From contig CANEVG010000168.1 of NCBI GenBank assembly GCA_947442095.1, forward strand, positions 1-7,499: 7,499 nt of DNA, given 5' to 3'. Source of the stretch: Sphingomonadaceae bacterium (GTDB lineage Bacteria > Pseudomonadota > Alphaproteobacteria > Sphingomonadales > Sphingomonadaceae). The position numbers and the translations under genes are program-made. How positions within the stretch are numbered: the stretch's first letter is position 1; each line of letters starts with the position of its first letter. A model generated the notes under the pieces. The model ran no database searches. It saw nothing but the letters and a program-made list of their open reading frames with translations, and was not told the DNA's origin. This document shows positions 1-6,011 of the stretch, piece by piece.

Positions 1-599
1 CGCGCCAGATAAGTCTTGCCCGCAGTCTGCAGGCCCGCGATCCAGCGCCAGGACAGCGTGTTGCTCGCCGCATCGGCATCGAGCAAGTGGCGCAGGAAGA
101 AATCGGCCCCCAGCGTCCACGGCAGGCGCAGCGTGAAAATCCAGATCGAGGCGAACCACATGCGCGCGTGATTGTGGAGATAGCCCCTCGCTACAAGTTC
201 ACCCGCCCAGGCATCGAATGCATCAATGCCGGTCTGGCCCTGCTCTGCTGCTGCCAACGCCGCGCTGCCCGCATTCGCCTCGCGCGCCGCATCGCGTTCG
301 GCCACAAAGCGTCGCCACGCATCGGGGCGCATTTCCAGCCAGCCTTTCCAATACGTGCGCCAGCACACCTCTTGAATGAACTTTTCGGCCGCCGCTTGGC
401 TGTGCCGTGCCAGCACCCGGGCAATCACATCCTGCTCGGTGATCAACCGGTAGCGCAAGGCGGGCGAAAGGCGCGAAACCGCGCCCGGCCGGTCAGGCCC
501 GGGATCGGTATTGCGGCCGACCGCATAGCTTTCCCCTGCCTGCGGCACAAACTGCGCAAGGCGATGAAGTGCCGCGCGGCGGGTTGGAGCAGTCAACAT
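1..599 (-). CDS. Photolyase/cryptochrome-type FAD-binding protein, N-terminal part (runs off left edge)
   Basis: The visible 199 residues match the FAD-binding helical domain of the DNA photolyase/cryptochrome superfamily. Segments in order are RLSPALRYRLIT (43-54), EKFIQEVCWRTYWKGWLEMR (72-91), TGIDAFDAW (123-131), YLHNHARMWFASIW (140-153), and a block from W161 to W184. Aligned by eye with E. coli PhrB, W161 and W184 fall on W359 and W382 of the electron-transfer Trp triad, D174 and D176 on D372 and D374, and N180 on N378, so FAD binding and photoreduction look intact. The protein starts immediately at this domain; the N-terminal alpha/beta antenna domain of ordinary photolyases is absent. 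The ATG at 599 is preceded by GGAG about nine bases upstream, and no recognisable domain continues upstream in this frame. The C-terminus lies outside the window. Substrate and repair activity cannot be judged; a light-sensing or repair role is inferred from the family only. Confidence 0.88.
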   Translation of the reverse strand, partial: MLTAPTRRAALHRLAQFVPQAGESYAVGRNTDPGPDRPGAVSRLSPALRYRLITEQDVIARVLARHSQAAAEKFIQEVCWRTYWKGWLEMRPDAWRRFVAERDAAREANAGSAALAAAEQGQTGIDAFDAWAGELVARGYLHNHARMWFASIWIFTLRLPWTLGADFFLRHLLDADAASNTLSWRWIAGLQTAGKTYLA

Positions 600-827
600 G
601 GGCTGGATCTCCGGCTTTCGGGCATCCGTGCCAAAACACGCACTTAACCATCTTTGCGGCCGCCTTCCCCCCGGGTACAGATGGTCTTGCGGGCAAGACC
701 CGTATGAAAAGGGTTTTTGCGCACGCGTGGCTCAGCCTGACCAAAGCGATGCAGCGGATCTGAACGGAGACTTTACGAGGCAGCAACACTGCTGAAATTT
801 TCCGCTAAGGGTCGGCGCAAAATCGCG
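600..827. other. Intergenic region, no gene recognised
   Basis: I see no convincing gene here. The stretch should carry the promoter of the photolyase-like gene reading left, but no clear -35/-10 pair stands out. It holds a perfect inverted repeat at 683-700 (listed separately) and a small hairpin at 781-794 (CAGCA, loop ACAC, TGCTG) followed by AAATTTT. That hairpin could act as a weak plus-strand terminator, but no plus-strand gene ends upstream of it. If the small minus-strand frame at 828-1001 is not real, the non-coding region extends to 986. Confidence 0.5.
683..700. repeat. Perfect 8-bp inverted repeat, possible operator
   Basis: GGTCTTGC and GCAAGACC are exact reverse complements separated by only GG (GGTCTTGCGGGCAAGACC). 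The two-base centre is too short for a stable hairpin loop without opening a pair, and no T-tract follows on either strand. A dimeric repressor or activator site is therefore a better guess than a terminator. It lies about 85 bases upstream of the photolyase-like start codon, in plausible promoter territory. The function is inferred. Confidence 0.4.
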
Positions 828-837
828 TTAAGACGCG
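819..837 (-). terminator. Small terminator-like hairpin at the stop of the 828-1001 reading frame
   Basis: Read on the minus strand, CGCGT, loop CTTA, ACGCG is followed directly by ATTTT. The hairpin includes the TAA stop codon (830-828) of the small reading frame. The stem is only five pairs, though four are G-C, and the T-run is short, so this is a weak intrinsic terminator at best. Its value is that it lies exactly where a terminator would be expected if the small minus-strand frame were a real gene end. Confidence 0.25.
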
Positions 838-1001
838 CACAAATCACACGGCGCAACCGCCCAGTCGGGCATGGCGGCGCGGGATTTCCACTGCTCAAAG
901 CTGGCGCGCGACAACGCCGCGCGCCGGATCGGGTTAAACTCGGGGCGGCCTTGCGCAAAGTGCAGGCCCTCCCAACGCCGGATGACATGATACCGATGCA
1001 A
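828..1001 (-). CDS. Unidentified small protein or 3' remnant of a gene, about 57 residues
   Basis: I do not recognise this protein. From a possible TTG start at 1001-999 it reads MHRYHVIRRWEG, then LHFAQGRPEFNPIRR, then AALSRASFEQWKSRAAMPDW, and ends AVAPCDLCAS. The residue mix (aromatic, charged and hydrophobic, not Arg/Ala-rich) is unlike a shadow frame. By hand count about 77% of its third positions and 57% of its second positions are G/C, the pattern of real genes in this genome. GGGGAG lies four bases before the TTG. A small terminator-like hairpin sits at its stop. Against it: there is no ATG, the 5' end overlaps the start of the divergent autotransporter gene, and the frame stays open to 1121 only as antisense of the autotransporter signal peptide. 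It may be a genuine small gene, or the surviving C-terminal end of a larger gene cut off by a rearrangement. Confidence 0.35.
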   Translation of the reverse strand: MHRYHVIRRWEGLHFAQGRPEFNPIRRAALSRASFEQWKSRAAMPDWAVAPCDLCAS

Positions 1002-4000
1002 AGCACTCCCCAGATCGCCCGCTCGTTCCTGCAATCCGCCAGCCGTGGCGCTGGCCGCACAGGGCTTCTCGCCTCGGCAGCCATGACCGGCGCGCTGCTC
1101 TTCGCCGCGGGCCCGGCGCATGCCGATACCACAGTGAGCACCAGCACCACGGTGCCATTGGTAACCTCTGCCGCGGGCACCGTGACCATCGCCAAGGGCG
1201 GCACGATCAAGCTCGATGGCGGCACGGCCGTGACGGTCGATGCCTCCAGGAACGTGACGGTGCAGGCCGAGGGCATTATCGATATGGGCGCGAACGACGG
1301 CGCGGCCGGTATTCTCGTTCAGCCCGGCACGACCACCGATATCTCCAACGCCGGCACGATCCAGGTGATCGAGACGTTCACTGCGATCGACGCCGATGGC
1401 AACGGCATTCCCGAAGGCCCGGTGGCCAAGGGCATCAACCGCTACGGCATTCGCGTCGCGCCGGGCGGCACGGCTACCGGCTCGATCACCAACAGCAGCG
1501 CGATCACGGTCGATGGTCTGAACTCGGGCGGTATTGCAGTTGATTCGGCGCTGACCGGTTCGGTGACCAACACTGGTACGATCAAGGTCAAAGGCGACAA
1601 TTCGGTTGGCATCCGCACGGGCGCGGTCACTGGCAGCGTCAATGCCGGGGGCACCATCGGCATGGTCGGCGGCGGCGCGCAGGCGCTGGTCGTGAACGGC
1701 GATGTCGGCGGCCGCGTGAGGGTCAACGGCTCGCTCTCGCAGGCTGCGACTTACACCACCGACAGCAACGCGACCCAGACCCTGCCGCGCAGTGCGCTTT
1801 CTACAGGCAAGGCTGCAGTTGAAGTCAATGGCAACGTGGCGGGCGGCGTGATCGTCACCACGGCATCCACCAGCGGATCGACCACCGAAACCACAGGCTC
1901 GGTCCAGGCGTTCGGCAACAGCCCTGCCATCCAGATCGGCGGCGCCAACAATATCACCATCGGTGGCGGCACTACCAGCGCCGGGACTTATTCGCTGGGC
2001 ATCGATGGCAGCGTGGCGGCCAACGCCAACTTCAGCTCGACCAACGCCTCGGCTGTGGTCATCGGCGGCAGGGGCGGCAATGTCACGCTCACCAACGGCA
2101 TTGGCATCACCGGCAGCGTCACGGCCACCACGGTCGATTCGGGCGCCGTTGGTGTGCTCATCAACGCTGGATCGGCGGTCAGCAAGCTCTACAACAACGG
2201 CGGGATCAGCGCAGTGATCAGCCAGCCTGGCATTGGCTCGTCCGCTGCGATCAAGGACCTTTCGGGCACGCTGGCCACCATCGAGAATTCCGGTGACATC
2301 GCCGTGACCGGATCGAGCGAGGACCAGCTCGCCGCCATCGATGTTTCGGCAAATGTCTCGGGCGTTACCATCAAGCAGTTCCTCAACACCGCCGATGCCG
2401 CGGCGCAGAAGACCGAGAAGGACGCGGCCGGCTACGATCCCGATACCGCCAAGATCTACACCACGATCACGGGCAACATCTTCACGGGCAGCGGCAACGA
2501 CACGCTCGACATCGGCTCGGGCCGGGTCGTCGGTACCACCTTCCTGCGCGCGGGCGACGATACGGTGAAGCTGGCGGACGATGCCAAATATGTCGGCAAC
2601 ATCGATTTCGGCACCGGCACCGCAACGATGACCATGGCAGGCAATTCGCGCTTCACTGGCACGCTGATCCTGAACGATCAGTTGGGCACGCTATCGCTGG
2701 CCGACAAGGCCATTTATCGCGGCACTGTCACGGGCGGCTCGCAGCTCGCCGTCACGGTAAACGGCGGCACGTTTGCAGCCAATGCAGCGACCACCACCAC
2801 GATAGGCTCGCTCAATGTCGGCGCGAACGGCACACTGGGCGTGTTCGTCGATGGCACGACCGGCACGGCTTCGAGGCTGGTTGCAACGACCGCCAGCTTC
2901 GCCAGCGGGGCGAAGATCTCGGCGCGGATCACCTCGCTGACCCGGGCGGAGGGCACTTACACCGTGCTGAGCGCGGGCACACTGACCGGCGGCGGCAATA
3001 TCAGCTCCTCGGCGCTCAACATGCCGGTGCTCTACAAGGGAACGGTGGCAGCGGCCGGCAACGGCGTGACCCTCACGATCGCGCGCAAGACGGCGAGTGA
3101 GATCGGGCTGAATGCGCCGCAATCGGCAGCCTACAGCGCAATCCTTGCTAATGCAGGCAAGGACACGCTGCTGCAGTCAAGCCTGCTGCAGGTGGCAGAC
3201 ACCGCTGCGCTGCAGACCCAGTTCAACCAGATGCTGCCCGACTACGCAGGCGGCACGCTTGATCTCCTCACGCGCGGCACGCGTCTGGCCGGACGGCGCA
3301 TCGACGATGATTCGAGCTGGTTCACCATCAGCAGTGCAGGTGCATGGATCGAACCGATCTATTTCAAGGGTTCGCGCAGCGCCGGGGCGGATTCTGCCGG
3401 CTACCGCAACAGCGGCGGCGGGCTTTCGCTCGGCTTCGAAAAGAGCTTCGGCTTTGGCCATGTCGGTGGCTCCTTCACCTACATTAAAGGCACCTCGAGC
3501 ACCGATGCCACGCAGAAGGTCAAAGTCAGCAACATTGAACTCGGCGCGTTCTGGCGCCTTGCGAAAGGTCCATTCTATGCCTTTGCGCGGGTCGGCTATG
3601 GCAGGCCCTCGTTCACCTCGACCCGCACGTTCAGCGGTGCGGTAGACAGCCAGGCGTTCGGCTACGGCGTTGGCGGCAAGTGGAAAGGCCAGACCATTTC
3701 GGGCACGGGCGGCTTTTCCTATGCCCTCCAGATCGGCGAGCAATTCAAGCTGAAGCCGCGCGCGGTGATCGAATACTTCCGCCTTCAGGAAAATGCCTAC
3801 ACCGAAACCGGCAGCGCGCCGCTTGCCCTCGCGGTGGCCAAGCGCAAAAGCCAGGTGGTCAACGGCACAACCACGCTGGTCGCCAGCTATAGCGTTGCCC
3901 CGGGCGACTATGAGAACCGCCCGCTCACGATCGAGCTTGAAGGCGGGCGGCGCAGCCGGCTTTCGGGCGAGGTTGGCAACACCACGGCCACCTTCGGCAC

Positions 4001-4175
4001 GGGCGGTGACAGCTTCACGCTGATCGGGCAGCAGCTTCCGTCCGCCTGGGTTGGTGAAGTCAGCCTGCTTCAGGGCGGCCTCGATTACACGTGGAAGCTC
4101 AGCGCCGGTGCGGAAAAGATCCAGGGCGGCACAACGGCCTATTCAGGCCGGGCCTCGCTCGCCATCGCGCTTTGA
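987..4175 (+). CDS. Autotransporter (type V secretion) with beta-helix passenger and C-terminal barrel
   Basis: This is a large, self-exporting surface protein of 1062 residues. A basic N-region and a hydrophobic core (about 27-41) end in AHA|D, a good signal peptidase I site after residue 46. The passenger (about 47-705) is rich in Gly, Thr, Ser, Ala and Asn, with rungs such as GSVTNTGTIKVKGDNSVGI that predict a right-handed beta-helix. An insert with DADGNGIPEG (135-144) and the pair GNDTLD (503-508) and GDDTV (523-527) could be acidic metal-binding loops. A helical linker follows (LNAPQSAAYSAILAN, about 708-722, through LLTRGTRLAGRRI). From WFTISSAGAWIEP onward (about 777-1062) alternating aromatic strands form the outer-membrane barrel. 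There is no cysteine in the whole protein, as is usual for passengers. The last residue is Leu rather than the typical Phe or Trp. The start is uncertain: ATG 987, ATG 996 and TTG 951 are all in frame, and none has a strong ribosome site. Passenger function (adhesion, aggregation or other) cannot be told. Confidence 0.93.
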   Translation: MIPMQSTPQIARSFLQSASRGAGRTGLLASAAMTGALLFAAGPAHADTTVSTSTTVPLVTSAAGTVTIAKGGTIKLDGGTAVTVDASRNVTVQAEGIIDMGANDGAAGILVQPGTTTDISNAGTIQVIETFTAIDADGNGIPEGPVAKGINRYGIRVAPGGTATGSITNSSAITVDGLNSGGIAVDSALTGSVTNTGTIKVKGDNSVGIRTGAVTGSVNAGGTIGMVGGGAQALVVNGDVGGRVRVNGSLSQAATYTTDSNATQTLPRSALSTGKAAVEVNGNVAGGVIVTTASTSGSTTETTGSVQAFGNSPAIQIGGANNITIGGGTTSAGTYSLGIDGSVAANANFSSTNASAVVIGGRGGNVTLTNGIGITGSVTATTVDSGAVGVLINAGSAVSKLYNNGGISAVISQPGIGSSAAIKDLSGTLATIENSGDIAVTGSSEDQLAAIDVSANVSGVTIKQFLNTADAAAQKTEKDAAGYDPDTAKIYTTITGNIFTGSGNDTLDIGSGRVVGTTFLRAGDDTVKLADDAKYVGNIDFGTGTATMTMAGNSRFTGTLILNDQLGTLSLADKAIYRGTVTGGSQLAVTVNGGTFAANAATTTTIGSLNVGANGTLGVFVDGTTGTASRLVATTASFASGAKISARITSLTRAEGTYTVLSAGTLTGGGNISSSALNMPVLYKGTVAAAGNGVTLTIARKTASEIGLNAPQSAAYSAILANAGKDTLLQSSLLQVADTAALQTQFNQMLPDYAGGTLDLLTRGTRLAGRRIDDDSSWFTISSAGAWIEPIYFKGSRSAGADSAGYRNSGGGLSLGFEKSFGFGHVGGSFTYIKGTSSTDATQKVKVSNIELGAFWRLAKGPFYAFARVGYGRPSFTSTRTFSGAVDSQAFGYGVGGKWKGQTISGTGGFSYALQIGEQFKLKPRAVIEYFRLQENAYTETGSAPLALAVAKRKSQVVNGTTTLVASYSVAPGDYENRPLTIELEGGRRSRLSGEVGNTTATFGTGGDSFTLIGQQLPSAWVGEVSLLQGGLDYTWKLSAGAEKIQGGTTAYSGRASLAIAL
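1476..1706 (+). repeat. Three degenerate 25-26-residue passenger repeats
   Basis: Within the autotransporter passenger, residues 164-189, 190-214 and 215-240 begin TGSITNSSAI, TGSVTNTGTI and TGSVNAGGTI, each followed by a similar Val/Gly-rich stretch (for example NSGGIAV and NSVGIRT). The spacing of 25-26 residues fits successive coils of a right-handed beta-helix. The DNA is diverged between copies, so this is an old protein-level repeat and not a recent tandem duplication. Confidence 0.6.
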
Positions 4176-4201
4176 TAGCTGTTTCGGCCTAGCCGCCCTA
4201 G

Positions 4202-4221
4202 TATGCGCTCTTCCGCGCGTA
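4202..4221. terminator. Hairpin between convergent genes, possible terminator
   Basis: TATGCGC and GCGCGTA pair over seven positions (one G-T wobble) around the loop TCTTCC. The hairpin sits in the 46-base gap between the autotransporter stop and the aminotransferase stop and directly abuts the latter. No T-run follows on either strand, so it is not a textbook intrinsic terminator. Its position between two convergent stops is the main argument for a transcription-end or mRNA-stabilising role. Confidence 0.3.
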
Positions 4222-5361
4222 TCAGCAAAGAGCACCCTGCGCCTGAAACCACGGGATCAGGCGCAGGATGGCTTCCTCCACCAGCGGGGTCGAGACGGCG
4301 AAACTGAAGCGCATGAAGCGGTGGCCATCGATGGGATCGAAATCGATCCCCGGCGCGGTGGCCACGCCGGTTTCTTCCAGCAGGCGGATGCACAACGCCA
4401 TGCTGTCATCCGTCAGGTGGCCGACATCGGCATAGACATAGAATGCCCCGTCCGGCGGGGCGATCCGCGCCAGCCCCATGGCTGGCAGTGCGCCCAGCAG
4501 CAGATCGCGGTTGCGGGCATAGGTCCGCACATGGCCGTCCAGCTCCTCGCCGCATTCCAAGGCCGCAAGCCCGGCGTGCTGGCTGAGCGAGGGCGGCGTC
4601 AGGAACAGGTTGCCCATCCGCGCCCGCGCGGCATCAACAAGGTCAGGCGGCACCGTCACCCAGCCAAGCCGCCAGCCCGGCATGCTGAAATACTTGGAAA
4701 AGCTGTTCACCACGATGGCGTCAGGATCGAACGCCAGCATCGATAGCGCGGGCGCATCATAAGTGATGCCCTGATAGATCTCGTCCGACACGATCCGGAT
4801 GCCGCGCTGGGCGCAGACCTTGGCAATCGCGGCCATCTCATCGGGCACAATGACAGTGCCAGTCGGATTGGCAGGGCTGGCAATGATCACGCCATCGGGC
4901 GCCGGATCGAGCGCGGCCAGCGCAGCGGCGGTGATCTGGTAACCGACCTCGGGGCCGCAGGGCAGCTCGACCGGCTCGATGAAAAGGGCGCGCAGCGTGT
5001 TGCGATAGGCAACATAGCCGGGCCGCGCGAGCGCCACACGCGCGCCCGGGCCAAAGCGCAGCGAGAGCGCAATGACCAGCGCGGGCGACGCGCCGCACGT
5101 GAGCACGATCTGGTCCGGGGCGACCGCCACGCCAGTCGTTTCCGCCATGTAGCGCGCCAGTCGTTCCAGCAGCGCCGGGCTTTCCCAATAGCCGAGATCC
5201 TCGCCGTCCAGCACGTCACGCGCCGCGGCCAGTGCGGCGGCAGGCGCACCGGTGGAGGGCTGCCCGAACTCCATCCGGATCACCGAACGGCCCTGTGCGG
5301 TCATGCGCTGGGCGAGCGCGGAAATGGCAATGGCGTGAAACGGGTCAAGGTGCGCGATCAT
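4222..5361 (-). CDS. PLP-dependent aminotransferase, class I/II (fold type I)
   Basis: This is a complete 379-residue cytosolic aminotransferase that would move an amino group between an amino acid and a 2-oxo acid using pyridoxal phosphate. Compared by eye with aspartate aminotransferase, it keeps GAS (90-92) at the cofactor phosphate loop, ASPANPTG (161-168) with N165, SDEIYQG (192-198) with D193 on the pyridine nitrogen and Y196, and SFSKYFSMPGWRLGW (220-234). In the last motif K223 forms the Schiff base and R231 binds phosphate; R351 in RFMRFSF should bind the substrate carboxylate. The N-terminal MEFGQPSTGAP (30-40) is a typical start of a bacterial subgroup of class I enzymes. Length is normal. 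The ATG at 5361 fits the expected N-terminus; the frame stays open upstream to 5487, but that part does not resemble the family. No clear ribosome site precedes it. The exact substrate cannot be assigned. It faces away from the membrane-protein gene and converges on the autotransporter. Confidence 0.95.
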   Translation of the reverse strand: MIAHLDPFHAIAISALAQRMTAQGRSVIRMEFGQPSTGAPAAALAAARDVLDGEDLGYWESPALLERLARYMAETTGVAVAPDQIVLTCGASPALVIALSLRFGPGARVALARPGYVAYRNTLRALFIEPVELPCGPEVGYQITAAALAALDPAPDGVIIASPANPTGTVIVPDEMAAIAKVCAQRGIRIVSDEIYQGITYDAPALSMLAFDPDAIVVNSFSKYFSMPGWRLGWVTVPPDLVDAARARMGNLFLTPPSLSQHAGLAALECGEELDGHVRTYARNRDLLLGALPAMGLARIAPPDGAFYVYADVGHLTDDSMALCIRLLEETGVATAPGIDFDPIDGHRFMRFSFAVSTPLVEEAILRLIPWFQAQGALC

Positions 5362-5375
5362 GGGGCGGGCGCATA

Positions 5376-5391
5376 GCACCGCCGCCGGTGC
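5376..5391. repeat. Short inverted repeat just upstream of the aminotransferase start
   Basis: GCACCG, spacer CCGC, CGGTGC forms a perfect six-pair stem ending about 15 bases before the aminotransferase ATG on the minus strand. It could form a hairpin in the 5' leader of that transcript or be a protein site. In such GC-rich sequence a six-pair match can arise by chance. Confidence 0.25.
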
Positions 5392-5412
5392 AGCGCAAAA
5401 CCCCGGGGCAAA

Positions 5413-5437
5413 ACGGCTGCGGTTGACATTCAGCCGT
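5413..5437 (+). promoter_or_regulatory. Consensus TTGACA box inside a 7-bp inverted repeat; candidate promoter/operator
   Basis: TTGACA at 5423-5428 is a perfect sigma-70-type -35 hexamer, 76 bases upstream of the ATG of the membrane-protein gene. It is enclosed by ACGGCTG (5413-5419) and CAGCCGT (5431-5437), exact reverse complements 11 bases apart. A regulator bound here would cover the -35 box. No good -10 hexamer lies 16-18 bases downstream (GAGCCT at 5446-5451), so promoter activity is uncertain. The site lies between two divergent genes and could serve either. Confidence 0.35.
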
Positions 5438-5504
5438 GCTCCGCCGAGCCTTGCGCAAACGGTGGGCGGAGGGTCCGCACCAGCCAATCCGGGAGAATAC
5501 GATC

Positions 5505-6011
5505 ATGTCTGTGCCAGCGGGCGCATCTGCGCCGACACCTCTGCCCTTGGGTCAGGCCTTGATCGTGACGATCGGCGTGATCGTGGCGGTTGCGGGGTTT
5601 GTGGCGCTGGGCGCGGCGCTCCATGTGGTGCCGCTCTATGCCGGGTTTCTGCTGCTATGGGCGTGGTCCGCCCTCCACGCCCTGTCGCTGAAAGCGCTGC
5701 CTGCTGCGCTGGCTGGCGCGCTGACCGGGGCTGCGCTCAGCTTCACGCTGCAGGCGGGCGCTGCCATGGCCAGCCCCGCGCTCATTGCGCTGGCACTGCT
5801 GCTGATGCTCGGCGCGGTGTTTATGGTCGTGGCAGGGCGCGCAGCGCTGCTGTGCAATCAGAGCACGATGCTGTTTATCACCGTGCTCAACGCGCCGCTG
5901 CTCCAGGCTGGCGAGGATTTTCGCGCGGTGACCCTCGCCATCATGCTGGGTGCGGTCTGGTTCGGTTCGGTCGCTTGGGTGGTTGGTCGGCTGGCACCAA
6001 CCCCCGGTTAG
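5505..6011 (+). CDS. Small multi-pass inner-membrane protein, function unknown
   Basis: I do not recognise this family. The protein is 168 residues and almost entirely hydrophobic, with five or six likely membrane segments: about 15-39, 41-60, 64-87, 91-116, 120-134 (weaker) and 139-163. Polar residues are few: H40, H58, K63, R112, N118, Q119, E137, D138 and R140. The pair N118/Q119 followed by a segment containing N129 and P131, and the loop QAGED (134-138), are the most distinctive points. The start at 5505 was chosen because GGGAGAA lies at 5491-5497, at good spacing; the frame is open back to an ATG at 5436, but that extension is charged and Arg-rich and does not look coding. Its stop overlaps the stop of the convergent TadE-like gene by four bases, leaving no room for a terminator between them. 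It could be a transporter-like or DUF-type membrane protein; no substrate can be proposed. Confidence 0.85.
   Translation: MSVPAGASAPTPLPLGQALIVTIGVIVAVAGFVALGAALHVVPLYAGFLLLWAWSALHALSLKALPAALAGALTGAALSFTLQAGAAMASPALIALALLLMLGAVFMVVAGRAALLCNQSTMLFITVLNAPLLQAGEDFRAVTLAIMLGAVWFGSVAWVVGRLAPTPG

Noticed and set aside
87..647. Plus-strand open frame of 186 codons at the left end.
   Set aside because: It is antisense to the photolyase-like FAD domain, whose conserved motifs on the minus strand are unmistakable.
781..802. Hairpin CAGCA-ACAC-TGCTG followed by AAATTTT as a plus-strand terminator.
   Set aside because: The stem is only five pairs, the T-run is offset, and no plus-strand gene ends upstream, so it has no evident job.
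2493..2567. RTX-type calcium-binding repeats in the autotransporter (GNDTLD and GDDTV).
   Set aside because: Only two isolated short matches are present, with no tandem nonapeptide array, so an RTX domain is not supported; they are mentioned only as possible acidic turns.
3177..3743. Antisense open frame of 188 codons inside the autotransporter barrel region.
   Set aside because: The composition is that of a GC-rich shadow, and the opposite strand encodes a continuous, well-formed outer-membrane barrel.
4051..4746. Plus-strand open frame of 231 codons opposite the aminotransferase C-terminal half.
   Set aside because: It is antisense to conserved aminotransferase motifs and crosses the convergent gene boundary; no protein family is recognisable.
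5423..5451. A complete sigma-70 promoter for the membrane-protein gene.
   Set aside because: The -35 hexamer is perfect, but the sequence at the proper -10 distance (GAGCCT) does not resemble a -10 element, so only a candidate regulatory site is reported.
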